A DNA stretch of 64,000 nt from Chaenocephalus aceratus (lineage: Eukaryota > Chordata > Actinopteri > Perciformes > Channichthyidae), in NCBI GenBank assembly GCA_023974075.1, contig JAMFTG010000048.1, forward strand, positions 62,001 to 126,000. The letters run 5' to 3'. The notes beneath the pieces are model-generated. The model was not told the DNA's origin, made no database searches, and saw only the letters and a list, made by a program, of their open reading frames with translations. How positions within the stretch are numbered: position 1 is the first letter of the stretch; each line of letters opens with the position of its first letter. The position numbers and the translations under genes were made by a program. Below, piece by piece: positions 21,660 through 33,508 of the stretch.

Positions 21660-23759
21660 GTTCTCAGCCGGGGACTTTGACAGAGTATTTCTCAAACAAT
21701 ACACAGTAAAAGTTCTTCAATGTATTGTTAGTAGTAGGCTAACTAATACAAAGTCAAAAAGTATCAATTTCATTAAGAACTAATGGTAACATTTTATTTT
21801 TATCACTCATCAAAGACAGCAGAAAACATGCATTATGTACTATGGAGGGGACTCTGACAGAGGATTACTCACAAAGTACACAGAGTAAAAGTACTTCATT
21901 TCATATCTGGTAGCAGTCAAACTAGTACCGAGTCCAACAGTTAGTTTTATTAAGAACTTGTGGTAACAAATATTTGTATCACTCATTGAATATTGTCAGT
22001 GTTAGACAAAGGCCTATTATATTTACAGCCCTCGATAACATTCATTTTCTGGGCTCGATATGTGTCTTGGCTGTTTTCGTTGTGATCGCTAAATTCACCT
22101 TGTTTATAATATTATCACCATTCCAAGCAAACAAGGGCTTTTGTTTTGAAATCACTTCTGTGAGTTTCGCCCCGCCCTTCGCTCCAATGACCATTTAGTA
22201 AGGTAAAAAACAAAAAGGCCTCTCAGACGCTCTTCCGCTAACTTGTGTAATAAAGAAAAACAAATGGACCGTAGATACACTGATTAGGGCAACACCATCT
22301 GGTCACAACTTTAAATATTCAACCATGTTTATGTGCAAATGAAGAACTTTTTTCCTTAAGTGAGTCTCTTGTCTTTTCTGACTTTATGGGTATTTAACTT
22401 TATATTAAATACATAACAATAAGAGAGCAGAACATCTAATACTCTTCACTCTGAATCCAGAACAATACAACTGCAGGAGTATGGGTAAAGCGAGATGTTT
22501 GCATGCATGTTGAGCCGATTTGGGCAGAATCCAGCAGAGTGGATCGTGCTGTTCATCCTATGTCATCTATATGTAAAGAAAACAGTCTAAATATTTAACA
22601 TAAAGCTGTGAAACGGTCTCAATAATTGGCAGCACAAATGTAAGGTTTAATTGGAATAAAAGGATACATGTTGAGATAGGAAGTTCTAATATCTTAAGAG
22701 AAGAGCTTGAATATAAAAAAATACAAACTATTTTTGGCTCCTTCCTGTCTTTCTACTGGGCCTTTCTTGGCTGTGTGCTGGCTATCTTCTAGCTCTAATC
22801 AGGGTTTTGGATTATTTTTTCTAGCTCTATCCCTGATCATTTTCAGAACATGAAGGCTCTATACGGACTAACTTCTGGTTCTCCTCTGGATCCATCCACT
22901 ATCTCTTGTCTCTGTCCATTACATTACACTTGTGTTACTGGAACAGGTAAAGCATACAACAGATACTTTCAGCATTATCGGAGCACGGAGTGGAAGCTTG
23001 GATGAAATACAGCGGACTTCTAAACAATGAACACCCGCAACTTGGAAGAAATAAAGTTGGGTTTTATGCGTTCTAATATTGCAATGCAAACCCATGATAT
23101 AATGACAGTAATTAAGAATAATTGAGTCATTGAATGCTCATTTCAGTAGATTTAATCGAACAAAGCATAAACATATTGGACATGGCCTCAAGACTGTAAC
23201 CTCTTCACATTCTGTTGAAATAGTCAATTACTAGCCATATCTCACACATTGCTGTTTTGAATCATTAATGTGTGGATGACAGTTGAACTGGATGATGTAA
23301 CATTTATGCCATCTGCTGGAAAGAAGACGTATCGCTCTGTTGGCGTCATTTAGACAACAAAAACAGAGTGAATCTCTCATTTCATCAACAACCTTTGAGT
23401 ACAGACACCGTCCTGCAGAGAGCACACAGCCCAACAGCACGTCTTTGGTCTAGCATCACTTTACAAAACGTTTGCATTAAGACACTAAGACTAGCTGGTC
23501 TATTGTAAAGGTCAGTCCACCTTAAATGAGCAGTGGGTGATCAGCAGGTGAAAGGCAGGACACAGGAACTTGGTCCTGAGGAGATGCAACGATTATTAAA
23601 CAAGAAAGTTGTTGAGTCAAGGGGTCAAAGAAATGAATATTAGTGAATGGGTTGCAGGTGGGTGAAATCAGGCTTAAGGAGTAACGTATTACATGTAACG
23701 GCATTAGGTCATCAGGACACGAAATAGACAAATGTATTCCCTTACAGTTACAGAAGCAG
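21660..23759. other. Downstream flank of zinc-finger copy B
   Basis: From about 21695 this matches 42456-44400 nearly base for base, apart from small indels, and its last part matches 1-468. It is the left edge of the duplicated unit. No protein gene supported. Confidence 0.7.
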
Positions 23760-24073
23760 CTGACGACCACACACTTGTGTCTTGAAACAATTATGCCATT
23801 TAAATCTTTTGTCACAAACATTGCAGCTCTATTCTTCCTCTCCTGTGTGGACTCTCATATGTGCCTTTACATTTCCATTCAGTGAAAAAGCTTTCTTACA
23901 GACTGTACAGCTGTGTGGTTTCTCTCCTGTGTGGACTCTCATGTGTGCCTTTAAATGTCCATTCAGTGAAAAAGCTTTCTTACAGACTGTACAGCTGTGT
24001 GCACTCTCATGTGTGACTTTAAATGTCCATTCAGTGAAAAAGCTTTCTTACAGACTGTACAGCTGTGTGGTTT
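23760..24073 (-). pseudogene. Decayed C-terminal fingers of copy B
   Basis: About three finger sequences remain downstream of the TAA stop at 24074. One finger-linker segment has lost a net 16 bp near 24000-24010, shifting the frame. The old TAG and a last half-finger follow, the latter with a 2-bp deletion. They cannot be translated from copy B. Confidence 0.7.
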
Positions 24074-25095
24074 TTATCCTGTGTGGACTCTCATGTGTTT
24101 CTTTAAATTTTCATTCAGTGAAAAAGCTTTCTTACAGACTGAGCAGCTGAAAGGTTTCTCTCCTGTGTGGACTCTCATGTGTGCCTTTAAATGATCACTC
24201 CGTGAAAAAGCTTTTTTACAGACTGAGCAGCTGAAAGGTTTCTCTCCTGTGTGGACTCTCATGTGTTCCTTTAAATGTCCACTATGTGAAAAAGCTTTCT
24301 TACAGACTGAGCAGCTGTGTGCTTTCTCTCCTGTGTGGATTCTCATGTGTTCCTTTACATTTCCATTCAGTGAAAAAGCTTTCTTACAGACTGAGCAGCT
24401 GAAAGGTTTCTCTCCTGTGTGGACTCTCATGTGTGCCTTTAAATGTCCACTATGTGAAAAAGCTTTCTTACAGACTGAGCAGCTGTGTGCTTTCTCTCCT
24501 GTGTGGATTCTCGTGTGTTCTTTTAAATTTCCATTCAGTGAAAAAGCTTTCTTACAGACTGAGCAGCTGAATGGTTTATTTTCAGCACTAGGTCGTGAAT
24601 CACTGACAGATTCATGTCTATTTTTCAGTGAGTTTGATCCTGACGCAGGTTCTCTGGTCTCCTTCCAATCAGCACTGTCTTCAGTGTCAGGTTCAGAAGA
24701 GTCTCCAGTGTCAGATTCAGAAGAGTCTCCAGTGTCAAGTTCAGAAGAGTCTTCAGTGTCGTCCTCAGTCTTTGGTTGTAAACTGATCTCTGGATCTGAG
24801 TTCCTGGCTGGTTCTGGTCCTCGACAGTCATCTCCATCAGCTTCTGTTTCCATGTGTTCAGTTTGTCTTTGATGAGGCTGAGAGGACTGAGGTTTCTCTT
24901 TATCATCTTCACTCTTCACAGGGTCAGGAGTGAAAGTGGACTTGGTGATATCAGCCTGATCCACCTCCTCACTGACCCTGAGTTCCTCCTGTTCCTGCTT
25001 AATGTGTGGGGGGGGCTCTGGGTCATCCTGGTGCAGACTGGTGCTCCACTCCTGCTGGTCAGGGAGAACCTCTTCTTTAACCACCACGTGGACGT
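24074..25095 (-). CDS. C2H2 zinc-finger protein, copy B, exon 2
   Basis: Acceptor TTTCCTGCAG, then phase-1 exon beginning DVHVVVKEE; joined to exon 1 it gives about 402 residues. The acidic region has a duplicated Asp-Ser-Ser-Glu motif (DTGDSSESDTGDSSEPDTED) and SUMO-type IKQE and VKSE. Six intact C2H2 fingers follow, alternating SLNGN and SHSGH recognition segments, with linkers HTGEKA or HTGEKP. The frame ends HTG-TAA where A has HTG-GAG, so the last finger-linker and about three fingers are lost. Reading is open and splice sites are good, so a shortened protein may be made. Confidence 0.75.
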
Positions 25096-25179
25096 CTGCA
25101 GGAAACAGGAGACACACATTCAGAACAAACTGTTCAGTGTTAGCATTTAAAAATCTAATCACCATTACAATGGGAGACA

Positions 25180-25569
25180 TTTTTCAGCCCTAATTAATGC
25201 CTTTGATTTCATATTTTCACATTATCTTTCTTTGTCCCACTTAATGTGTATTTTTGTTGTCTCAATTCAACTTAGGTAGCCCAGCCCCTTTGAAAATGAA
25301 AAAGGGTTTTTTCTTCTGGTGTAGCACTAGCTGCAATAAACAAGGAATTGTATTTGAGATTGTTCACAGATACACTACGCCTACAGTATAGAATTAAAAT
25401 ACTCTGTTACAAATTAAAATCCTGCATTCAAACCATATTTATGTAAAAGTATGCAAGTATCATCAGAACATTTTACGGCACCTTCTTACGTAACAGTAAC
25501 GATGGTGCAGTAAAATGTTCCCTGTCAGTGTTTAATTTATGATGTTTCTTGATTATTTCGTATGTTCAC
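25180..25569 (-). other. Intron of copy B, shared part
   Basis: Matches 9453-9840 in copy A. No gene. Confidence 0.7.
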
Positions 25570-26100
25570 CTGGAATCAATCAATCAATGTTTATTTATAT
25601 AGCCCAATATCACAAATGTTACATTTGTCTCAGTGGACTTCACAGTGTGTACAGAATATCAGTATGACAATACGACACCCTCTGTCCTTTGACCCTCACA
25701 TCGTACAAGGAAAAACTTCAAGAGGAAACCCACAGTTTAAAGGGGAAAATGGGAGAAACCTCAGGGAGAGCAACAGGGGAGGGATCCCTCTCCCAGAACA
25801 GACAGACGTGCAATAGATGCCGTATGTAAATCGAAAAGATGATACATTTACAACATAGGTAGTCCAAATGTTTGGAAATGCATGTGTCTATAATAATAAG
25901 ATGAATCCACGAGGATGTCAGGAATCCTGTTGGAGCCATCAGGGAAGTAGTATGGTGCGAGTCAGGCAGGACCGCAGAGACAGGTTCAGCCACGACTTGA
26001 AGTCCAGGACTCAAATGCAGTGCTCAGGATAGAGGATCCAGGACACACGACCCCAGCAACAGGATTAGCCTCGACTCAGGATCCCGGCGTATATATGGAC
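25570..26100 (-). mobile_element. LINE 3' UTR fragment (minus strand)
   Basis: Begins with ATCAATCAATCAATG, the inverted TTGATTGA tail of a LINE, and matches 62617-63060, where the same 3' UTR is attached to reverse-transcriptase coding sequence. Here only the UTR remains; it abuts BEL/Pao gag at about 26100. Confidence 0.7.
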
Positions 26101-26289
26101 ACAAAAAAGAGATTTGCTGCTGCTGGGCACCCTCATGTGGAATCAAATGAAAATGTTGACAATGAAGTAGAAAATAATGACAATGATGTTAGCAATGTTG
26201 ATGTTGAAACTGATGTTGAGACTCAAACTAAACAAAGTGCTGTTATTGATGATATTAATCCGGAGGACAGTGCCTCTAACATTTCTCCA

Positions 26290-26425
26290 TACTTGGCTCT
26301 ATGAAACCTGATGTACTTATATGATTCTGTTTTCTTCAAGGTTGTGTCTTCCTGGTCGAATGTACTTATTGTAAGTCGTTTTGGATAAAAGCGTCAGCTA
26401 AATGCAATGTAATGTAATGTAAAGT
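26290..26425 (+). mobile_element. L2-type LINE 3' tail
   Basis: Contains TTGTAAGTCG(C/T)TTTGGATAAAAGCGTCAGCTAAATG followed by repeated AATGT, the tail also seen inverted at 27018-27070. It interrupts gag. Confidence 0.75.
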
Positions 26426-26529
26426 AATTTCAGGTCCAAAGGAAAGGCAACACACAACACACTAATGTATCTAAAACATCATCCACCGCATCTGCCAGGC
26501 TAAAAGCAGAGGCTGATGAAGCAGCAATT

Positions 26530-26871
26530 GTGGAGCGCATGAAGGCTTTAAAAAGAAAACATCAGTTGGAAGCAAAGGAGGAAAAACTAAGAAAAGAAAA
26601 AGAGGAACTAAGAAAAGAAAAGGAACAGTTTGCTCTGGAGACCGAGCTAGCTGTAACTAATGCCACAATCAATGTTCTGGAAACTAGCTCAAAATGCAGC
26701 TCCAAAAGGGATGGAATGAACTCTTATCTGGAAAGGAACAAGGCTCAGAGTACAAGGCAACTCAATCCTCAGGCCAATCAATTTGTCCCACAGAGAAATG
26801 ACAAAAATAACATGCAAAATGAATGTCACCCTAATGCCCAGGCTGTCACTGTAAGACCAAAGGAAACCTAA
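26530..26871 (+). pseudogene. BEL/Pao gag, N-terminal coiled-coil part (copy B)
   Basis: Charged Lys/Glu heptads (ERMKALKRKHQLEAKEEKL) then Gln/Asn-rich sequence with the RNKAQSTRQLNPQANQF segment, as in BEL/Pao gag N-termini. A TAA replaces a Ser codon at 26869-26871; copy C reads through at this point. Nonfunctional. Confidence 0.6.
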
Positions 26872-27017
26872 CAGACCATCAGGTTTAAAGATACATCACA
26901 AACTGTCAGGCCTAAACAAATGGCAGTTTTACAGACGGACATCAGACCACTATACACTCAAGCACCAACACAGGTGGTTCATGATGTTCAACAGACAGGA
27001 CGAGCATCCTCCTTGAA

Positions 27018-28570
27018 TATTACATTACATTGCATTTAGCTGACGCTTTTATCCAAAGCGACTTACAATAAGTGCGTTCGACCAACAAAATACAAACTTG
27101 AAGAAAACAGAATATTCTAAATACATCAGGCTTCATAGAGCAAAAACATTTCAAGTGCTACTCAACTGGCTTTAGGTAAGCCAGCCCTTTATTAGTATAT
27201 AAGTGCTTTGTTAATAGTTCTATCGCTCGAAGTGGAGTCGAAAGAGATGAGTTTTCAGTCTGCGCCGGAAGGTGTGTAAGCTATCTGCTGTCCTGATGTC
27301 AATGGGGAGGTCATTCCACCATTTTGGAGCCAGGATAGCAAACCCACGTGTTTTTGCTGATGGGAACTTGGGTCCCCTTCGCAGCGAGGGTGCAGCGAGC
27401 CGTTTGGCTGATGCAGAGCGGAGTGCACGTGCTGGGGTGTACGGTTTAACCATGTCCTGGATGTAGGAAGGGCCAGATCCATTCGCAGCATGGTACGCAA
27501 GTACCATTGTCTTGAAGTGGATTCTAGCAGTTATCGGAAGCCAGTGGAGGAGCGGCGTGGTGTGGGAGAATTTAGGAAGGTTGAATACCAGACGAGCAGC
27601 TGCATTCTGGATGAGCTGCAGAGGTCGGATGGCACATGCAGGTAGACCAGCCAGGAGGGAGTTGCAGTAGTCTAAGCGTGAGATGACGAGAGCCTGGACC
27701 AGAACCTGCGTCGCTTTCTGGGTCAGCTGGAGACGTATCCTCCTGATGTTGTAAAGCGTGTATCTGCAGCAGCGGGTTGTAGCAGCGATGTTTGCAGTGA
27801 AGGACAGGTTGTTATCTAGGGTCACACCAGGATTCCTTGCAGTCTGAGTCGGGAAAATAACAGCGGTGCCGATGTTGATAGTCAGGTCAAGAGTGGGACA
27901 ATCTTTTCCCGGAAGGAAAAGCAGTTCAGTCTTGTCAAGGTTGAGCTTGAGGTGATGAGTAGACATCCACTGAGCGATGTCTGCTAGACAAGCAGAGATG
28001 CGTGCTACAACCTGGGTCTCTGAGCGGGGAAAGGACAGAATTAATTGGGTGTCGTCAGCGTAGCAGTGGTATGAAAAACCATGCGGGCTAATGACTGATC
28101 CGAGCAAGTTTGTGTACAAGGAGAAGAGGAGGGGACCAAGAACAGAGCCCTGAGGGACCCCTGTAGTTAATTGACAAGGGTCAGACGTGGACCCTCTCCA
28201 AGTAACCCTGTAGGTGCGGTCTTTGAGGTATGAGGTGAGGAGGGAATGTGCAGAGCCTGAAACTCCAAGTTCTTGAAGAGTGTTAAGGAGGATCTGATGG
28301 TTCACCGTGTCGAATGCAGCAGACAGGTCCAACAGGATGATGACAGAGGAGAGGGATGCTGCTTTAGCAGTGTGCAGTTCCTCAGTGACAGCAAGGAGGG
28401 CAGTTTCTGTGGAGTGACCTGCCTTGAAACCAGACTGGTGTGGATCTAGAAGGTTGTTCTGATGGAGATAGCAGGAGAGTTGTCTAAAGACAGTCAGATC
28501 AACTACAGAGCGTTGATACAGAGTACACACACTGAAACAGAGAAGTCTAAAAACAGAATGTTAATCACAC
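27018..28570 (-). mobile_element. L2-type LINE, 5'-truncated, inside BEL/Pao gag (copy B)
   Basis: The minus-strand LINE ends at the left with inverted TACATTACATTGCATTTAGC tail sequence. It lacks the endonuclease and the first part of the RT. The same insertion is at 47008-48570 in copy C. Confidence 0.8.
27220..28530 (-). CDS. L2-type LINE reverse transcriptase, C-terminal two thirds
   Basis: 436-codon open frame. RT landmarks in order: HQSGFKAGHSTETAL, LDLSAAFDTVNH, TTGVPQGSVLGPLLF, CYADDTQL (catalytic YxDD), LNLDKTELL, then the C-terminal HWLPITARIHFK and WWNDLPIDIRTA block typical of L2/CR1 LINEs. The true ORF began upstream; the first shown residue is only the end of homology. Without endonuclease and with a truncated RT it cannot retrotranspose itself. 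Its counterpart in C is frameshifted, and the overlapping piece at 41468-42441 has the missing upstream part of this family. Confidence 0.8.
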   Translation of the reverse strand: MCTLYQRSVVDLTVFRQLSCYLHQNNLLDPHQSGFKAGHSTETALLAVTEELHTAKAASLSSVIILLDLSAAFDTVNHQILLNTLQELGVSGSAHSLLTSYLKDRTYRVTWRGSTSDPCQLTTGVPQGSVLGPLLFSLYTNLLGSVISPHGFSYHCYADDTQLILSFPRSETQVVARISACLADIAQWMSTHHLKLNLDKTELLFLPGKDCPTLDLTINIGTAVIFPTQTARNPGVTLDNNLSFTANIAATTRCCRYTLYNIRRIRLQLTQKATQVLVQALVISRLDYCNSLLAGLPACAIRPLQLIQNAAARLVFNLPKFSHTTPLLHWLPITARIHFKTMVLAYHAANGSGPSYIQDMVKPYTPARALRSASAKRLAAPSLRRGPKFPSAKTRGFAILAPKWWNDLPIDIRTADSLHTFRRRLKTHLFRLHFER

Positions 28571-28789
28571 AATTCTAGAAGTGTCCAGTTGCTTTCTTGT
28601 CAAAATCGAGTTGCACACTGGCAGGTCAGTGATTAGGATGAGATTTAAATACAGTTAATGTGGGGGAAGTGGCCTCAGATCACAGCTTGATGGGCCTCAA
28701 TCGAGACTGGCTTCCTCCTGACTCGTTATTGTCTTTTAAGGGTGAATATCACATAAAATAATGACACCCAAAATGACATTGCGAATATC
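28571..28789. other. Unassigned segment between LINE and gag core
   Basis: Present also at 48575-48793. No motif recognised; probably part of the transposon composite. Confidence 0.4.
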
Positions 28790-29459
28790 ATGCAACGCCA
28801 AACTGACATCACTACAATGTTAGTACAGCAACATTTAGCATCCTCCCTACCAGGGAGAAATATACCCACATTTAATGGTGATCCTCTTCCGTACCATTCT
28901 TTCATCAGATCCTTTGAACATTGTGTTGAGGTTAAAACTGATAATGCAAGTGATTGTTTACATTTCTTGGAGCAGTTCACCAGGGGGCAACCAAGAGACC
29001 TGGTGAACATTTTTCAGCACCTACCCTCTGTTCAAGGATACCAAAGAGCCAAATCCCTGCTTGCTGAACATTTTGGAAATGAATACAAAATTGCTTCTGC
29101 TTATATGGTACACATTGATAGCTGGCCTCTGGTTAAAGCAGAATATGTCAAATCACCGAAATCCTTTTCTCTGTTCTTACGGGAATGCTCAAATTGAACA
29201 CAGCGAATCATGCACATGAATGAGTTGGACATGCCATCAAACCTCAGAAACATCATGATGAAGCTTCCTTATAAAGGTGAGGGAGAAGTGGAGGAGCCAT
29301 GCATGTGATTTGCAGGAGAGACGTGGTTGCAGAGCACTATTCATTGACCTTGTGAACTTTGTTGAAAAACAAGTTAGAATTGCCTCTGACCCACTGTTTG
29401 GAAATATTGAGGACTCAAAATGTACCAGCTGCAACAAACCCCCCCCACTGTCAGTGAAC
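28790..29459 (+). pseudogene. BEL/Pao gag core (copy B)
   Basis: Contains IPTFNGDPLPYHSFIRSFEH, the DNASDCLHFLEQFTRG block and YQRAKSLLAEHFGNEYKI, diagnostic of BEL/Pao gag. A TGA replaces a Leu codon after FLRECSN (29195-29197), and a one-base insertion near 29274 shifts the frame. Copy C is intact at both sites. Confidence 0.8.
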
Positions 29460-30176
29460 TAGGGCTGCACGATTTTGGGAAAAAAAAAATGTAATTGCAA
29501 TTTTTCTGACAAATATTGCGATTGCGATATTTATTTTTAAGCAACCCAACGGAAGTTTATTGTAAAATGCGGCCATAACTCCGGCTGGAAGGTCGTATCA
29601 ACGTACTCCCATCTCTAGCACCCCCGCAGCCCGAGCTACGAGTGAAATGCCAGTGTTCAGTTCCTCACTGTTTTAAGGAATCCACGATCATCCCTGTACC
29701 CAAGTCTAATAAAATATCCTGCCTCAATGACTACAGACCCATAGCCCTCACATCTGTGGCGATGAAATCATTTGAGCGCATCATTCTCAGGCACCTAAAA
29801 ACCAGCACGTCCCCCCTCATGGATCCATATCAATTTGCTTACAGAACCAACAGATCCGTTGATGACGCTGTCAACCTGGCAATCCATCACACCTACGCCC
29901 GCATCTTGTTCCTGGACTTCAGCTCCGCTTTCAACCCGGAAAAACTCTTCAATAAATTAATGGACATGAACACTGACCCCTGCATCTGTCACTGGATCCA
30001 CAGCTTCCTCTGGAAAAGACAACAACGGGTCAAAATAAATAACTCCACATCTCTCCCTCTGCACCTCAGTACAGGAGCTCCACAAGGCTGCGTCCTATCC
30101 CCCTGGTTATTCTCACTCTACACAAACCAACTCACATCCCAGCACCCCACAGTCAACATATATAAATACGCAGATG
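29460..30176 (+). mobile_element. hAT 5' part with nested CR1/Rex1-type LINE fragment (copy B)
   Basis: TAGGGCTGCACGATT starts a hAT at 29460, next to CAGTGAAC as in copy C. From about 29640 a LINE RT reads plus ([35 protein letters not shown]), with small internal deletions compared with copy C. At 30176 everything is cut and joined to sequence that lies at 55285 in copy C. Confidence 0.7.
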
Positions 30177-30344
30177 CCCGATGGGCCGGTACAGAAGTGG
30201 GCCGGTCGGATAAGTCACTAGCACATCCCCCACTCCCCCCGTTGACAATTTACTAGCGGTACCGAAGTGGGCCGGTCGAGAGTCCCGGGATGATTTTTAG
30301 GCCCAGTCCACCACTGGCTACATGACCGTATGATCGCCCATATT
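30177..30344. mobile_element. Partial small DNA element (GGGCCGG-rich)
   Basis: Matches 55285-55452. In copy C its left terminus CAGTGGCGGACTG is present; here it is lost at the deletion junction. The right end reads CCACCACTGG. Confidence 0.6.
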
Positions 30345-30739
30345 CCATCCATCCATCTTCTCCCGCTTATCCGTGGTCGGGTCGCGGGTGTAGCAGTTCC
30401 AGCAGAGAGCCCCAAATTTTCTTTTCCCTGGCGACATCAACCAGCTCTGACTGGGGGATCCCAAGGCGCTCCCAGGCCAGCGAAGAGATATAATCCCTCA
30501 ACCTGGTCCTAGGTCTACCCCTTGGTCTCTTCCCAGCTGGACGTGCCTGGAACACCTCCCTAGGGAGGCGCCCAGGTGGCATCCTAACTAGGTGCCCGAA
30601 CCACCTCAACTGGCTTCTTTCGACGCGAAGGAGGAGCGGCTCAACTCCGAGTCCCTCCCTGATGACCGAACTTCTCACCTTATCTCTAAGGGAGACACCA
30701 GCCACCCGGCGGAGGAAACCCATCTAGGCCGCTTGTATC
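30345..30739 (-). mobile_element. (GGAT)n-tailed LINE 3' end (Rex3/RTE-like)
   Basis: The minus-strand coding tail includes RWFGHLVRMPPGRLPREVF, RGRPRTRLRDYISS and LAWERLGIPQ; it ends in a GGATGGATGG tail. Flanked by a perfect 10-bp duplication CGCCCATATT (30335-30344 and 30740-30749). Copy C has the empty site at 55440. Family name inferred from the GATG-type tail. Confidence 0.75.
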
Positions 30740-30749
30740 CGCCCATATT

Positions 30750-31317
30750 GACGCACCTAATTCCTAAACTTCTAACAGATACAACATAAACCGATCCTTC
30801 AGCCTCATATGAGCTCTCAGACACGTTCAAAAGTAAACTGTCATCTCTGTCTGAGCTTGCTGCTGTGTGAGCCATCGTGCGTCTACATGCATATGCTGGG
30901 ATCCTGAACGGTGCAGCTGGAGCACTGTGCCCACAATGACGTCAGACATAATTTGGCGGGACTTGAAGAATCCCCGAGAAGATCCAGAAAATGGTCAACA
31001 TTGAATGGTTATCAAAGTACAAATATCCAACATCAGTTCAGTAACGGTTTTCAAGGGGACAATATTTACTCAAATTGATGGGTTTAGATGATGGGGGAAA
31101 CTCGTATCACAGGCTCTTTAAATCAGTACATTAAATGGCATATTATTCAATCCATGTATTTTTATAAATATATTTATTTTGGTAGGTTTGCTCTTCCGTA
31201 ATACATTTGTATTATTATAATAAAGTACATGTGTCTAATAACACTTACATACTTTTACTTAAATAAGATAAACTTAAATATATGAAATGCTTTAACTTGT
31301 AATGAGATTTTCACAGT
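30750..31317 (-). other. Intron of copy B
   Basis: Matches 55453-55640 and 58155-58530 of copy C, without the 2.5-kb hAT found there. No gene. Confidence 0.6.
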
Positions 31318-31979
31318 CAGGGTTCTTACACCTTTTCCAAAGTCAAATTCAAGCACTTTTCAATCATTTTCAAGGTGCATTTTACAGCTTTTCAAGCATC
31401 TTACAGCTGTTGTGAATTACATATTTATATACACATACTCAAATGATTATTTCCTACCTCACATTAAATCAGATGTTCTTTATGCGATAAACAACCAAAT
31501 GTGTGTTTCGTGATAGCCTTCTACACGAGGATGAAAAATTAAAGAAAACAAAACTAAGTTTAATATTTCAAAATGAGTGATCTGTACGTAGACTGGGCCT
31601 CCCATATAACCTGTCTGAGCCAATATAAAACAATCAGCCAAATAACTTTTCAATACATTATTGATTACTATTTTTGAGGTACTTTTAGGTTGGCAGTAAA
31701 CATAAGTCAGAGGTACATGGTGTACTTTTACTCCTCTACATGTATTTAATACCTTTAGTTACTTTACAGATGTGGATGAATGGTGTGAAATATAACCAAG
31801 TGTTAAATCAGACTTTAGTTCCACCTGGAGTAAATCTTCAAGCTACCCTGCAGTCTACAAAGTCATTCAGACTAGCTGCACCTTCACCAGCTTTGAGAAC
31901 ACTTTCATGATCAATCTTTATAAAACATATCATATATATTATTCTTAAATGGACCAATCTGCAAAACGACTACTTTTAT

Positions 31980-32190
31980 TGTCTTTCACTATATTTTGAT
32001 GAGAATACTTTTCTACTTTCACTTGAGGAACATTTTGAATGCAGGACTTTTACTGTGACAGAGTATTCCTACACTCTGGTACTTCTACTTTTACTCAAGT
32101 ACAAGATCTGAGTACTTATAATTTCACTACAAGATCTGAGTACTTGTACTTTTACTCAAGTACAATATCTGAGTACTTATTCCACCTCTG
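31980..32190. mobile_element. hAT terminal segment (AGTACTTCTACTTTTACTC type)
   Basis: Ends ATTCCACCTCTG and holds repeated ACTCAAGTACAAGATCTGAG words. A related piece is at 11330-11480. Confidence 0.6.
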
Positions 32191-32990
32191 GTAGTGTATT
32201 AGTCTGAATTGTAGCCACAAATTCACGCAGAGCTGCATACAAATAGACTCACAATGGTAACAAGTGGAAAATAATATTTATAAATGTGGACAATGATTTT
32301 AGGTAATGTTGACAACTCAAGACACCTGACTTATACATCTTCAAAGGAAGACTGTGTTCATTCTACAATTACATGGGATTAAAGCAAAATGTAGTTTTAC
32401 TTGTATAATACTTCAATTTTATATAAAAGACAGTTTGTTTTCATCTGTTTTCAAATAAACAAAGTATTGGCTTTCAGAATATTAAACTTGTTTCGGCAAA
32501 TTCAGATGATAAATACAACTTTGAAGCTTCGGCATAATTACAAGCAGTGAACGGACTAATGTAACGTCACAGCAAGCATAACAACAGCCGGTGTTTCTTG
32601 TGAGTGTTTCCCCGGTACACAAACGCAAAAATACACACAAACACTCGCGAGCTTCCCCCAGACCAGTAATACAAACGAAAACGTGTCTTCGGGTCAATGT
32701 GACTGATTTCGATAGAGCAAGTCACAGTTGGTTTAGGCACGAAACATACTACCAGTAGAAATACATTGCTTTCAAAATCGCTCTGTGTCGAATCAATAGA
32801 TTATATTTCGTGACTATAACACAAAATGCAGTGAGAGCTTCACCCTCTGAAGACCACAGGATGGCGACTGTAACGCACATAACATAGGTACGCTGCTCTG
32901 AAATGATTGTCCCCTGCAATTATTATTATCCCTCAATCGAGTTCGCTATTCAGCTCGCTAACGTTAGCTTAAACAAAGTAATATGCAACG

Positions 32991-33185
32991 TTAGCCTAAT
33001 CTAAAATGCTCTACTACGGCGTACCTTTCATGTGGCTCGTCAGCGCAGACTCTCGCATCGTTATGTTTGCAAACTTTGCAGGAGGCTACTCGTGGGCTTG
33101 ACCCTCGTCTTAGCCATGGCTTGTATTTGTCTTCTGCTAGCCAACGCTCGTTCAAACGGCAACCTCTGTCCTGGCATACTGTCAT
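32991..33185 (-). pseudogene. hAT transposase N-terminal finger exon, frameshifted
   Basis: Reads LNERWLAEDKYKPWLRRG then ASCKVC, the start of a Cys-x2-Cys BED/TTF-like finger. The matching SALTSHMK with a following GTACG donor is in another frame just downstream (near 33025), so a frameshift separates Cys pair and His. Inactive. Confidence 0.5.
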
Positions 33186-33508
33186 CTATCACTCTCATCA
33201 GAATGCCCAGGTCACACGTAACACAAACACTTGCAGGTTGCGCGCATAGCGCGGGAAGGCCGCGGCGGAGCTGTTTTATGTAGAAACGAAGCAATTATTT
33301 TCTTTTAATCTAAAAAGCGAACTATTCAGTCAGAGAAATTTATTGTAAAAGTAAAGCATTTACATTTTCAAGCACTTTATCTCAATTTCAAGCACCATTC
33401 CCAAAATGGGTCTAAAGTGTTATTAATGTGATAATAAAGTGTTATTAATGTGATAATAAAGTGTTACTGAAGAGTGTAAAGTGTTAATTAAGGGTAAAGG
33501 GAACAGAC

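Larger units (their letters stand above)
26101..29459 (+). mobile_element. BEL/Pao retrotransposon gag region in copy B, with nested LINEs
   Basis: Gag is split into three blocks (26101-26290, 26425-27000, 28780-29459) by an L2 tail and an L2 LINE. There is no 5' LTR; the left side is a LINE 3' UTR. Equivalent blocks occur in copy C in the same intron position, so the element predates the B/C split. Here everything after the gag core is deleted at 30176. Confidence 0.75.
31318..33406 (-). mobile_element. Degraded hAT insertion in intron 1 of copy B
   Basis: Begins CAGGGTTCTTACACCTTTT with repeated TTCAAGCACTTT words, which recur inverted near 33365. It replaces the short stretch that carries the second donor site in A and C. 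It contains a second hAT tail (31980-32190) and a transposase first-exon relic (32991-33185). The right terminus is incomplete. Confidence 0.6.
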
